From JBBDQZ01 sp040905705 (lineage in GTDB: Bacteria > Bacteroidota > Rhodothermia > Balneolales > Natronogracilivirgulaceae): a DNA stretch of 14,751 nt. The stretch lies in assembly GCA_040905705.1 (NCBI GenBank), contig JBBDQZ010000073.1, positions 1 to 14,751 on the forward strand, in the 5' to 3' direction. Below are positions 7,060 to 14,215 of the stretch, piece after piece. The position numbers and the translations under genes were made by a program. The notes below the pieces were generated by a model. That model was not told the origin of the DNA. It ran no database searches and saw only the letters and a list, made by a program, of their open reading frames with translations. Position 1 is the stretch's first letter; every line of letters starts with the position of its first letter.

Positions 7060-7590
7060 TCACTCCCGTTTTTTCTTCGGCGCACGATAAACCGGTACAA
7101 ACGAACAGGCCTCACCATACATCAAGCGTTCAACATGGGGAAGAAGTTTTTGTGTAGCATAGAGATAGGCTGACGGTGGGATATCCACACCGGCACAACC
7201 TTTTAACAGAACCCTCCGGCCGGAATATTGTGACCAGTCCACCCGGTCCATACGGCTTCGAAACCGCTCAAAAGAGACGTCCCCAGGTGTTCCATAGGCC
7301 ACCTCATTTACAAAGTCGTGAGCATGAGCTGCCACCAGCATGAAAGCCCAGGAAGCAATAATAGCATCGGTGGAGCAATATACAGCAAGAATTTTCCCTT
7401 CATACCGGGACCAGTCGTGCGCATTCAATGACTCACGAAATTCTTTTTCCTTCAGGATCAGCTCCATATGCAGGAAATCCTTGAGGTCAAATGCAACAAT
7501 TTCGTCCCCGGTATACCACTTTTCCAAATCCAGGGTAATGAGTCCCGATTGGGCTACTTTATTCGTAACTACTGCCGCTTGTTGTGCCAT
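7060..7590 (-). CDS. DUF2480 family protein
   Basis: This 176-residue soluble protein matches the DUF2480 family as I remember it: a central YCSTDAIIASWAFML segment (residues 71-85), LLKGCAGVDIPPSAY (128-142), and a C-terminal LMYGEACSFVPVY (156-168) ending in a basic KKKRE tail. It has three cysteines (72, 132, 162), each inside one of these segments, which would suit metal or Fe-S binding. That is inference. There is no signal peptide or membrane helix, so it is probably cytoplasmic. The start is an ATG. It follows the A-type carrier gene of the SUF cluster by 100 bases and precedes fni by 101 bases. I recall DUF2480 genes near suf genes in other Bacteroidota-like genomes, but I could not check this. 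The biochemical role is unknown. Confidence 0.85.
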   Translation of the reverse strand: MAQQAAVVTNKVAQSGLITLDLEKWYTGDEIVAFDLKDFLHMELILKEKEFRESLNAHDWSRYEGKILAVYCSTDAIIASWAFMLVAAHAHDFVNEVAYGTPGDVSFERFRSRMDRVDWSQYSGRRVLLKGCAGVDIPPSAYLYATQKLLPHVERLMYGEACSFVPVYRAPKKKRE

Positions 7591-7690
7591 ACTTTCTGCT
7601 CATCCATGATCATCCGCAATACCGGTTTGTTAAAATACGCGTTACCTGAATGTATAGCTATGCTGAAACAAGGTGCCGGATCCACACCAG

Positions 7691-8029
7691 TTAGACGGAA
7701 AACGACTCTCCGCAAGAGCAGGTACGTGCGGCATTGGGATTAATAAAATGAAATCCTTTGCCTTCCAGGCCGTCTGTATAGTCCAGTTCTGTTCCGGCGA
7801 TATAAAGAAAACTGCGCATATCAATAACGATACGTAATCCGCTCACTTCAAACTCTTTGTCTTTTTGATCTGCGAAGTCCTTTGTGTCATCGAAATCCAG
7901 CTTGTAGGTCAGGCCGGAACATCCGCCACCGACTACACCAATGCGCAGAGCCGTCTCCTCACCGGCACCGGCGTTCATGCGGATTTCGTTGATACGTTCG
8001 AGTGCACGATCACTGATTTTAATAGCCAT
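7691..8029 (-). CDS. A-type Fe-S carrier (HesB/IscA/SufA family)
   Basis: Small protein that receives Fe-S clusters and passes them to client enzymes. The 112-residue length is typical. The three ligand cysteines are all present: Cys37 in GGGCSGL, and Cys104 and Cys106 in the C-terminal CSCGESF. The motif spacing resembles IscA/ErpA, but sequence alone does not separate IscA, SufA and ErpA, so I give no symbol. The ATG lies four bases after the nfu stop, so the two carriers are probably made together. This pairing supports a delivery role downstream of SufBCD. Confidence 0.94.
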   Translation of the reverse strand: MAIKISDRALERINEIRMNAGAGEETALRIGVVGGGCSGLTYKLDFDDTKDFADQKDKEFEVSGLRIVIDMRSFLYIAGTELDYTDGLEGKGFHFINPNAARTCSCGESFSV

Positions 8030-8033
8030 AAGA

Positions 8034-8588
8034 TCAGACAGATTCTATCCGGATGTTCGGATCAATTCGTTTTGCCATACTTTCAATTGCATAAAGGGTA
8101 CCGCTTGTAGCTGTGGGACAAGTACCACATGCCCCCTGATAGTGGACTTTCAGCACATCACCGTTTAGTCCGAGCACTTTAAGGCCACCTCCGTCGGCCA
8201 GCAGATACGGACGCACCTGTTCATCCAGCATTTTGTTGATTTCGATAAAGCGCGGGTCATCCGATCCTTGCGCTTCTTCACTGACATGGATATTGGGATC
8301 ATCTGTATCCAGCCGTTCGATCGCTTCGGCCTCCCGGATTGGCGGAGCCAGCTGGCGCAATAACGTGTTCCAGTCGATACCGCCATCCTGCGTAATGGTA
8401 ACGTATCTGTCGACATAATAGACGGAAATGACGTGCGGAATATTGAATAACTCCGTTGCAAACGGATCGGCAACAGCCTCTTCAGGAGACTCGTATGAAC
8501 GGGTCACGCCCTGGGAAATGGGATCCCTGAGTACAAACCGCATGGCATCCGGGTTTGGAGTTCGTTCTATTTCGGCAATTTTAGGCAT
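8034..8588 (-). CDS. nfu: Nfu-type Fe-S scaffold/carrier with N-terminal Nfu domain
   Basis: Carries assembled Fe-S clusters to target proteins. The 184-residue protein has two domains. Residues about 4-85 match the Nfu N-terminal domain (ERTPNPDAMRFVL near the start, NIPHVISVYYVDRYVTIT in the middle). Residues about 116-184 are the NifU C-terminal domain with DEQVRPYLLADGG and the cluster-binding CGTC (Cys154 and Cys157). An acidic linker joins them. This arrangement resembles mitochondrial NFU1 rather than E. coli NfuA, whose N-terminal domain is a degenerate A-type fold. The start is an ATG. A 130-base gap separates it from sufU, and the A-type carrier follows after four bases. Confidence 0.93.
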   Translation of the reverse strand: MPKIAEIERTPNPDAMRFVLRDPISQGVTRSYESPEEAVADPFATELFNIPHVISVYYVDRYVTITQDGGIDWNTLLRQLAPPIREAEAIERLDTDDPNIHVSEEAQGSDDPRFIEINKMLDEQVRPYLLADGGGLKVLGLNGDVLKVHYQGACGTCPTATSGTLYAIESMAKRIDPNIRIESV

Positions 8589-8598
8589 AGCGTTTGAA

Positions 8599-8628
8599 TT
8601 TATATATCACAAAGTACCTTTAAAGCAA
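8599..8628 (-). promoter_or_regulatory. Weak candidate promoter before nfu
   Basis: TTGCTT (8628-8623) and TATAAA (8604-8599) are separated by 18 bases in the 130-base sufU-nfu gap, and the -10-like box ends ten bases before the nfu ATG. The -35 match is poor (three of six). The length of the gap makes an internal promoter plausible, but the motif is weak. Confidence 0.2.
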
Positions 8629-8718
8629 ACCGGCAATCATGGCAGTTTCCGTAACATCTCCGGCCGCCATTAAAACAACGAATCTGCTTGCAGGGTATTA
8701 CAAATAGATCAGGAGGAC

Positions 8719-9192
8719 TCATTCGGTGGAAACCTCATTCTTTCCTCTGATCGCCGCCTGAAGCGTATGCCACGATAACGTAGCGCATTTTACGCGTGCA
8801 GGCAAGTTCCGGACACCGGCAAAAATACGCAGCCGGCCCAACTCATTCGGATCCTTCTCCGGATCCAGTTTGCCCCGGGTCATGTCATGAAACTGATGAA
8901 AAAGGGTTTCAATTTCACTGATATGCTTCCCTTTCACCACAGTGGTCATCATGGATGCAGAGGCTTTGGATATCGCACATCCTTCACCGATAAATGTGAC
9001 ATCGGTAACGACATCCTGTTCATCTATATTAACAAAAACCTTGTATTTATCACCACAAAGCGGATTATGCCCCAAAGCTTCGAAATCGGCCGGATCCAGC
9101 ACTTTATAGTTTCTCGGAGTTTTGTTATGGTCTAACATAACCTCCTGGTAAAGATGACCGGTTTTATCGTTCATGGGCTGAACCTGCTGCAT
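8719..9192 (-). CDS. sufU: SufU, sulfur acceptor for SufS
   Basis: Zinc-containing IscU-like protein that accepts persulfide sulfur from SufS and passes it to SufBCD. It takes the place of SufE. With this start it has 157 residues. The metal site is complete: NPLCGD (Cys46 and Asp48), GEGCAIS (Cys72) and VKCATLSW (Cys136). YQEVMLDHNKTPRN near the N-terminus and SKASASMM are typical of SufU. The SufU-type region between the second and third cysteines (TRGKLDPEKDPNEL) separates it from housekeeping IscU. The frame opens at a GTG (9198). The ATG at 9192 has AAAGG five bases upstream, while an ATG at 9174 would give 151 residues and motif positions closest to B. subtilis SufU. A 126-base gap separates it from sufS. 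Confidence 0.93.
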   Translation of the reverse strand: MQQVQPMNDKTGHLYQEVMLDHNKTPRNYKVLDPADFEALGHNPLCGDKYKVFVNIDEQDVVTDVTFIGEGCAISKASASMMTTVVKGKHISEIETLFHQFHDMTRGKLDPEKDPNELGRLRIFAGVRNLPARVKCATLSWHTLQAAIRGKNEVSTE

Positions 9193-9318
9193 TTCCACCT
9201 TTGTATTGTTATTCGTTTAATTTTTTCCAGAGATAATTTGCTATGTCCTCATACGGCACGAAAACCCGTCTTTCCGCTGCAGGCGGTCTTCTGCATGCAT
9301 ATGAATACATATTGGCTG

Positions 9319-10575
9319 TTACCTGAAAATTTCTACGGCCTTGTGCAGCGCCGATACGAGCTGATCGATCTCTTCCTTGCGGTTATACATAGCCATGGAT
9401 GCACGGGTCGTCGCCACCACCCCCAGCCGCTTCATTAAAGGCTGTGTACAGTGATGGCCGGTACGTACCGCCACTCCTTCCAGATCCAGAATCGTTCCGA
9501 TATCGTGCGGATGGATGCCGTCCATAACAAAAGAGATCACCGCCGATTTTTCCGGGGCCTTGCCCGTGATACGTAGCCCGTCGACAGCCGACAGCTGATC
9601 GGTCGCGTAGTGCAAGAGTTCAGCCTCTTTTTTGTGGATAGCATCATAACCTACCGCCTGTATGTATTCGGCCGCTTTACCCATTCCTATCGCACCGGAG
9701 ACATTGGGTGTACCTGCTTCAAATTTGTAGGGCAGTTCATTATAAAGGACTTCATCAAAAGAGACGCTCAGAATCATGTCACCGCCTCCGCGATATGGAG
9801 GCATTCCGGAGAGCCATTTCTCCTTGCCGTAAAGGATTCCGATACCGGTCGGGCCAAACATTTTGTGACCGGATGTTGCGAAAAAGTCACAATCCAAATC
9901 CTGCACGTCCACCTCCAGGTGCGAGATGGCCTGTGCTCCGTCAATCAGTACAGGAACCCCGTGTTTGTGGGCAATACGTGTGATTTCCTTGGCCGGGTTG
10001 ATCGTACCGAGTGTATTGGAAACATAGACAACCCCGACGAGTTTGGTGCGCCCGGTGATCATGGATGCAAATGCATCGAGATCTAGCACGCCGTCGTCAC
10101 TGATTGGAACCACCTTCAGCACCGCCTTCTTTTCATCACACAGCATTCTCCATGGAACAATATTGGAGTGATGTTCCATGGTGCTGATGAGAATCTCGTC
10201 TCCTTCACCGATGTTTGAACGGCCATAAGCCTGCATAACCAGGTTGATGGCATCGGTGGTACCGGAGGTAAAAATGATCTCGTGGCTGTATTCGGCATGG
10301 ATCAGCTGTTGCAACGTTATGCGTGCGGTTTCCATTGCTTCGGTAGCTTCCTGGCTCATCAGATGCACACCCCGATGCACATTGGCATGATACCGGCTGT
10401 GATAGTCGGTATAGGCATGGATCACCGGTTCCGGCATCTGGCTGGATGCCGCATTGTCCAGATACGCCAGAGGTTTGCCGTGAACTTTCCGGTGCAATGC
10501 CGGGAAATCGTCACGACAGGTCTCAATATTGATCCGGTTGGTTTTTTCCTTCAGGGATGTAGTTGCTTCTGCCAT
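9319..10575 (-). CDS. sufS: Cysteine desulfurase, group II (SufS)
   Basis: PLP enzyme that takes sulfur from L-cysteine as a protein persulfide, leaving alanine. It is the sulfur source of the SUF pathway. The 418-residue length fits the family. Visible motifs are AYLDNAASSQMP (37-48), MEHHSN (133-138), DGAQ (212-215), the PLP-binding lysine Lys238 in TSGHKMFGP, and the active-site Cys376 in RTGHHCTQPLM, the group II (SufS/CsdA) form on a short loop. SufS enzymes of this class need an activator, and sufU lies next downstream. The ATG overlaps the sufD stop (TGATG), which suggests translational coupling. Confidence 0.97.
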   Translation of the reverse strand: MAEATTSLKEKTNRINIETCRDDFPALHRKVHGKPLAYLDNAASSQMPEPVIHAYTDYHSRYHANVHRGVHLMSQEATEAMETARITLQQLIHAEYSHEIIFTSGTTDAINLVMQAYGRSNIGEGDEILISTMEHHSNIVPWRMLCDEKKAVLKVVPISDDGVLDLDAFASMITGRTKLVGVVYVSNTLGTINPAKEITRIAHKHGVPVLIDGAQAISHLEVDVQDLDCDFFATSGHKMFGPTGIGILYGKEKWLSGMPPYRGGGDMILSVSFDEVLYNELPYKFEAGTPNVSGAIGMGKAAEYIQAVGYDAIHKKEAELLHYATDQLSAVDGLRITGKAPEKSAVISFVMDGIHPHDIGTILDLEGVAVRTGHHCTQPLMKRLGVVATTRASMAMYNRKEEIDQLVSALHKAVEIFR

Positions 10576-11912
10576 CAGGCATATTGCTTAATGGATTTGC
10601 TTTCTTTGGTAAAGTTCTCCACTTCTTTACTGAGGCGCTTCCGGATAGAAGCGACCGGGATGGATTTGATCACATCCAGGGCAAATCCGTAGGTGAGTAT
10701 TTCACGGGTCTGGGCTTCGCGAAGGCCCCGGGTTTTCAAATAGAAAACTTCATCAGGATTTAACTGACCAATCGTTGCGCCGTGGCTGCAGGAGACGTCG
10801 TCCGCAAAGATCTCCAGCTGCGGTTTGGTGTAGGCTGTGGCCGTATTGGATAACTGCAGATTCCGGTTCTCCTGAAACGCATCCGTTTTCTGAGCGTCCT
10901 GGCGTACGAAGATCTTGCCATTGAAGACCGATGTCCCTTCACCGTCAATAATGCATTTGTGTAACTGGTGGCTCGTACAATTGGGCATGGTGTGATCCAT
11001 AACACTGTGCGTGTCGGAAAGCTGGGTTTCATTGACCATAACCAGGCCGTCCAGCGTAGCGTGTGTGTTCTCATCGGTCAGCACCGCCTTGACGTCGCTG
11101 CGGGAAAGCCGGGAGCCCAGCTGAACCGCATAGGATTTGTAGTCGCTGTCCCGGCTTATATCGGCCGCCAGACGGGAAATGTGGTACGCATTTTTGCTGT
11201 CACGCTGCAATTTTACATGGATCATGTGAGAATTTTCACCCAGCTTGATCTCGGACACGGGACAGTTGAAGTACACATTTTCACCCAGTCCAATATGATC
11301 CTCGACAACGGTCATCTCGCTGGATTGATCTCCTACAATCAGACACCGGGGTGTCATTACAAACTGCTGCTGTTCATCCGTGTTGAGGAACAGCAGCTGA
11401 ATCGGTTCCTCTATTTTTACCGATTTGGGGACGTAAATAAACGCACCGTCACGGAAAACCGAGGTATTAAACGGAGCAAACGGGTCATCTTCCCATTTTG
11501 CATACCTGCCGATATGTTCCAGTGCCACCGGATGACCTTCCCTCAACACATCGGCAAGATTGGCCACAATAACACCTTCCGGAAGGCGGTCTGTTTTGGA
11601 CCAGGCTTCATTGTACACGCCGTTGAGAAAAGTCAGGTGATGATGTTCGGCCTCCGGATATATGTGGTCGATGGCGTTCTCCGGCAGGTTCGGAGAGGCC
11701 ATACTCCCGGCAGGGATAAAGGATTCTTTGCTCAGCGATTTGAGCGGGCAGTATTTCCACTCCTCGTGCTTGACCGTCGGAAGTTCTTTCCCGGCAATTT
11801 GACTCCTGGCTTCGGATTGAAGCGTTGCAACCCGTTTATGAACCGGTTGCTCCCTGTCATAATTGTCAGTAAGTCTGTCTAAAAAAAGATTTTCTTTCGA
11901 AATATCTGTCAT
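10575..11912 (-). CDS. sufD: Fe-S cluster assembly protein SufD
   Basis: Non-ATPase subunit of the SufBC2D scaffold, a beta-helix protein that pairs with SufB and SufC. With the ATG at 11912 it has 445 residues. The frame opens 14 codons further upstream inside sufC, but the 11912 ATG overlaps the sufC TAA (TAATG) and has GGAGAGG just upstream, so it is the better start. The N-terminal region (KHEEWKYCPLKSL) and the C-terminal core SCSHGATIGQL are conserved. Cys375 and His377 in CSH match the spacing of E. coli SufD Cys358 and His360, His360 being implicated in cluster formation at the SufB-SufD interface. The C-terminal helices (RGLREAQTREILTYGFA) are typical. Confidence 0.95.
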   Translation of the reverse strand: MTDISKENLFLDRLTDNYDREQPVHKRVATLQSEARSQIAGKELPTVKHEEWKYCPLKSLSKESFIPAGSMASPNLPENAIDHIYPEAEHHHLTFLNGVYNEAWSKTDRLPEGVIVANLADVLREGHPVALEHIGRYAKWEDDPFAPFNTSVFRDGAFIYVPKSVKIEEPIQLLFLNTDEQQQFVMTPRCLIVGDQSSEMTVVEDHIGLGENVYFNCPVSEIKLGENSHMIHVKLQRDSKNAYHISRLAADISRDSDYKSYAVQLGSRLSRSDVKAVLTDENTHATLDGLVMVNETQLSDTHSVMDHTMPNCTSHQLHKCIIDGEGTSVFNGKIFVRQDAQKTDAFQENRNLQLSNTATAYTKPQLEIFADDVSCSHGATIGQLNPDEVFYLKTRGLREAQTREILTYGFALDVIKSIPVASIRKRLSKEVENFTKESKSIKQYA

Positions 11913-12679
11913 TATCTGGCCTCTCCATTTACTTCCGTGCTCGCTGTCACCCACTCGTATCCGTGCTTTTCAAGCTCCAGCGCAAGCTCTTTGCCACCGG
12001 ACTTATAAATGCGGCCACTCACCAGCACATGGACGTAATCCGGGGTAATATAGTTCAAAATACGCTGATAGTGGGTGACCAGCATGATGGCGTTCTCTTT
12101 TCCGGATATCTTGTTGATCCCTTCGGAGACTACTCTCAAGGCATCAATATCCAACCCGGAGTCAGTTTCATCAAGCAGCGCCAGTTTCGGATTTAATGCG
12201 GCAAGCTGGAGAATTTCATTGCGCTTTTTTTCGCCGCCGGAAAATCCGACATTGACATTACGATCCAGGAATTTGGGGTCCATTTCAACCAGTTTGAGCT
12301 TGTCCAGAATATAATCTTCAAACTCGAGCGGGTCGAGCGGATCCATCCCCTGCTCCTTCCGGATCTCATTGTAACCTTCGCGCATCAGCATGCTGTTGCT
12401 GACACCGGGAATTTCGACCGGATATTGAAAGGCCATAAAAACGCCTTTCCGGGCTCGTTCGTCCGGCTCCATCTCGATAAGATCTTCCCCCTGATACAGA
12501 ATCTCTCCCTGTGTCACTTCATAAGACGGATGCCCGGCTATAACTTTCGCGAGGGTGCTTTTTCCGCTGCCGTTCGGACCCATAATGGCGTGTACTTCGC
12601 CCGCATTGATTTCAAGATTGATTCCTTTGAGAATTTCTTCGCCTTCCACTTCAGCGTGGAGATTTTTAATGATCAGCAT
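11912..12679 (-). CDS. sufC: SUF ATPase subunit SufC
   Basis: ABC-type ATPase that drives conformational change in the SufBCD scaffold. It is a soluble protein, not a transporter. The 255-residue protein has all nucleotide-binding elements: Walker A GPNGSGKS (34-41), Q-loop Gln85, signature FSGGE (146-150), Walker B LALLDE (166-171) and the switch histidine His203. The segment ETDSGLDIDAL after Walker B is characteristic of SufC. The start is an ATG, and the gene lies 93 bases after sufB, a gap that carries a short hairpin. Its stop overlaps the sufD start. Confidence 0.97.
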   Translation of the reverse strand: MLIIKNLHAEVEGEEILKGINLEINAGEVHAIMGPNGSGKSTLAKVIAGHPSYEVTQGEILYQGEDLIEMEPDERARKGVFMAFQYPVEIPGVSNSMLMREGYNEIRKEQGMDPLDPLEFEDYILDKLKLVEMDPKFLDRNVNVGFSGGEKKRNEILQLAALNPKLALLDETDSGLDIDALRVVSEGINKISGKENAIMLVTHYQRILNYITPDYVHVLVSGRIYKSGGKELALELEKHGYEWVTASTEVNGEAR

Positions 12680-12743
12680 GTATATATTGGAATGTTAGAT
12701 ATGTTATAGTTTTCTATTGCAAAATGAATGCGTCGCCAGAAGA

Positions 12744-12762
12744 GTTATCTGCAGCAGATAAC
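12744..12762. repeat. Perfect inverted repeat between sufB and sufC
   Basis: GTTATCTGC (12744-12752) and GCAGATAAC (12754-12762) are perfect reverse complements around one central base, starting 10 bases after the sufB stop. In mRNA this gives an eight-base-pair stem with a three-base loop. No T run follows on the minus strand, so it is not a standard terminator. It may protect or separate the sufB transcript segment, or be a protein-binding site. Confidence 0.55.
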
Positions 12763-12772
12763 CGGAAATGGT

Positions 12773-14215
12773 TTAGCCGACACTTCCTTCAAGCTTGATA
12801 CCCAGGAGTTTGATCGCCTCGACGGCAAACTCCATAGGAAGCTCTTTGAAGACTTCCTTGCAGAATCCGTTGATAATCAGGGAAACCGCATTTTCTTCGT
12901 CCAGACCCCGCTGTTGCAGATAGAAAATCTGATCTTCCCCGATTTTTGATGTTGTGGCCTCATGTTCGACACTGGAAGTATTGTTTTTGGTTTCCAGATA
13001 CGGGAAGGTGTGGGCGCCGCAACGATCACCGATCAGCATGGAATCACAAACGGAGTAATTACGCGAATAGTCGGCTTTCGGGCCTACCTTGACCAGTCCG
13101 CGATAGCTGTTTTGCGAATTTCCGGCCGCAATCCCTTTCGAAATGATGGTACTGTTGGTGTGTTTGCCCAGATGGATCATCTTGGTTCCGGTGTCCGCCT
13201 CCATTTTGTTGTTGGTAACCGCCACGGAGTAAAACTCACCGGTGGAGTGGTCCCCTTTCATAATGACGCTGGGATACTTCCAGGTAATGGCGGAGCCTGT
13301 CTCCACCTGCGTCCAGGATATTTTAGAATGATGTCCCTTGCACAGCCCGCGCTTGGTCACAAAATTGAATATCCCGCCGACCCCCTCTTCGTTGCCGGAG
13401 TACCAGTTCTGGACCGTGGAGTACCTGATTTGGGCGTTGTCCAGTGCCACCAATTCAACTACCGCGGCATGCAACTGGTTTTTGCTGAACATGGGAGCGG
13501 TACACCCTTCGAGATAACTGACATAGCTGTCTTCCTCGGCGATGATCAGCGTACGTTCGAACTGACCTGACTCTTCGTTGTTAATCCGGAAATAGGTAGA
13601 GAGCTCCATCGGGCTTACCACCCCCTTCGGTACATAGCAGAACGATCCGTCGGAAAAGACAGCCGAGTTCATTGCAGCAAAATAATTATCGTTATAAGGG
13701 ACGACTGATCCCATATATTTCTTGACCAGCTCGGGGTATTCCCTGATCGCCTCGGATATGGAACAAAAAACCACTCCTGCCTCGGAGAGCTTTTCCTTGA
13801 ACGTAGTAGCCACCGATACACTGTCAAATACCGCATCCACAGCCACCCCGGCAAGCATTTTTTGTTCGGAAATGGGAATACCGAGCTTTTCGTACGTTTC
13901 CAGAATCTCCGGGTCCACCTCGTCGAGGCTGTCCAGTTGTGGCTTTTTCTTGGGAGCCGAGTAGAACTGGATATCATCGTAGTTGATCTTCGGGTAATGA
14001 ATATTCGACCAGAGGGGGTCCTTCATGGTTTTCCAGTTCCGATACGCTTTCAGGCGAAACTCTCTAATGAAGTCGGGGTCACCCTTGATATCCGAAATCA
14101 GGTTGACAATATCCTCGTTGAGTCCCTTGGGAAAATCATCATACTCGATATTTGTCGTAAATCCGTATTTGTACGGCTGTTTTACCAGGCTTTCGATGGT
14201 TTGCATATCACTCAT
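12773..14215 (-). CDS. sufB: Fe-S cluster assembly protein SufB
   Basis: Scaffold subunit on which the nascent Fe-S cluster is built, with SufC and SufD. With the ATG at 14215 it has 480 residues and begins MSDMQTIESL, followed by the conserved YKYGFTT. The frame remains open for 54 more codons up to a GTG at 14377, but that extension has no SufB-like sequence and is probably leader. Key C-terminal residues are present: Cys390 in CDSMLIG and the His418-Glu419 pair in VEHEATTSKIGEDQ. Counted from the conserved C-terminus they correspond to E. coli SufB Cys405, His433 and Glu434. The protein ends EGSVG as usual for the family. It is the first gene of the suf run. No Shine-Dalgarno sequence is visible. 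Confidence 0.96.
   Translation of the reverse strand: MSDMQTIESLVKQPYKYGFTTNIEYDDFPKGLNEDIVNLISDIKGDPDFIREFRLKAYRNWKTMKDPLWSNIHYPKINYDDIQFYSAPKKKPQLDSLDEVDPEILETYEKLGIPISEQKMLAGVAVDAVFDSVSVATTFKEKLSEAGVVFCSISEAIREYPELVKKYMGSVVPYNDNYFAAMNSAVFSDGSFCYVPKGVVSPMELSTYFRINNEESGQFERTLIIAEEDSYVSYLEGCTAPMFSKNQLHAAVVELVALDNAQIRYSTVQNWYSGNEEGVGGIFNFVTKRGLCKGHHSKISWTQVETGSAITWKYPSVIMKGDHSTGEFYSVAVTNNKMEADTGTKMIHLGKHTNSTIISKGIAAGNSQNSYRGLVKVGPKADYSRNYSVCDSMLIGDRCGAHTFPYLETKNNTSSVEHEATTSKIGEDQIFYLQQRGLDEENAVSLIINGFCKEVFKELPMEFAVEAIKLLGIKLEGSVG

Noticed and set aside
9610..10086. 158-codon plus-strand open frame opposite sufS
   Set aside because: It is the reverse complement of a sufS region containing the PLP-lysine motif, so a shadow.
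10968..11882. 304-codon plus-strand open frame opposite sufD
   Set aside because: It lies entirely antisense to a well-supported sufD gene, has no recognisable domain and has shadow-like composition. The conserved sufD residues explain the sequence.
11913..11954. 14-codon N-terminal extension of sufD inside sufC
   Set aside because: The ATG at 11912 has GGAGAGG upstream and overlaps the sufC stop as TAATG, which is the usual coupled arrangement.
12962..13570. 202-codon plus-strand open frame opposite sufB
   Set aside because: It is fully antisense to sufB with no motifs and no separate ribosome-binding site.
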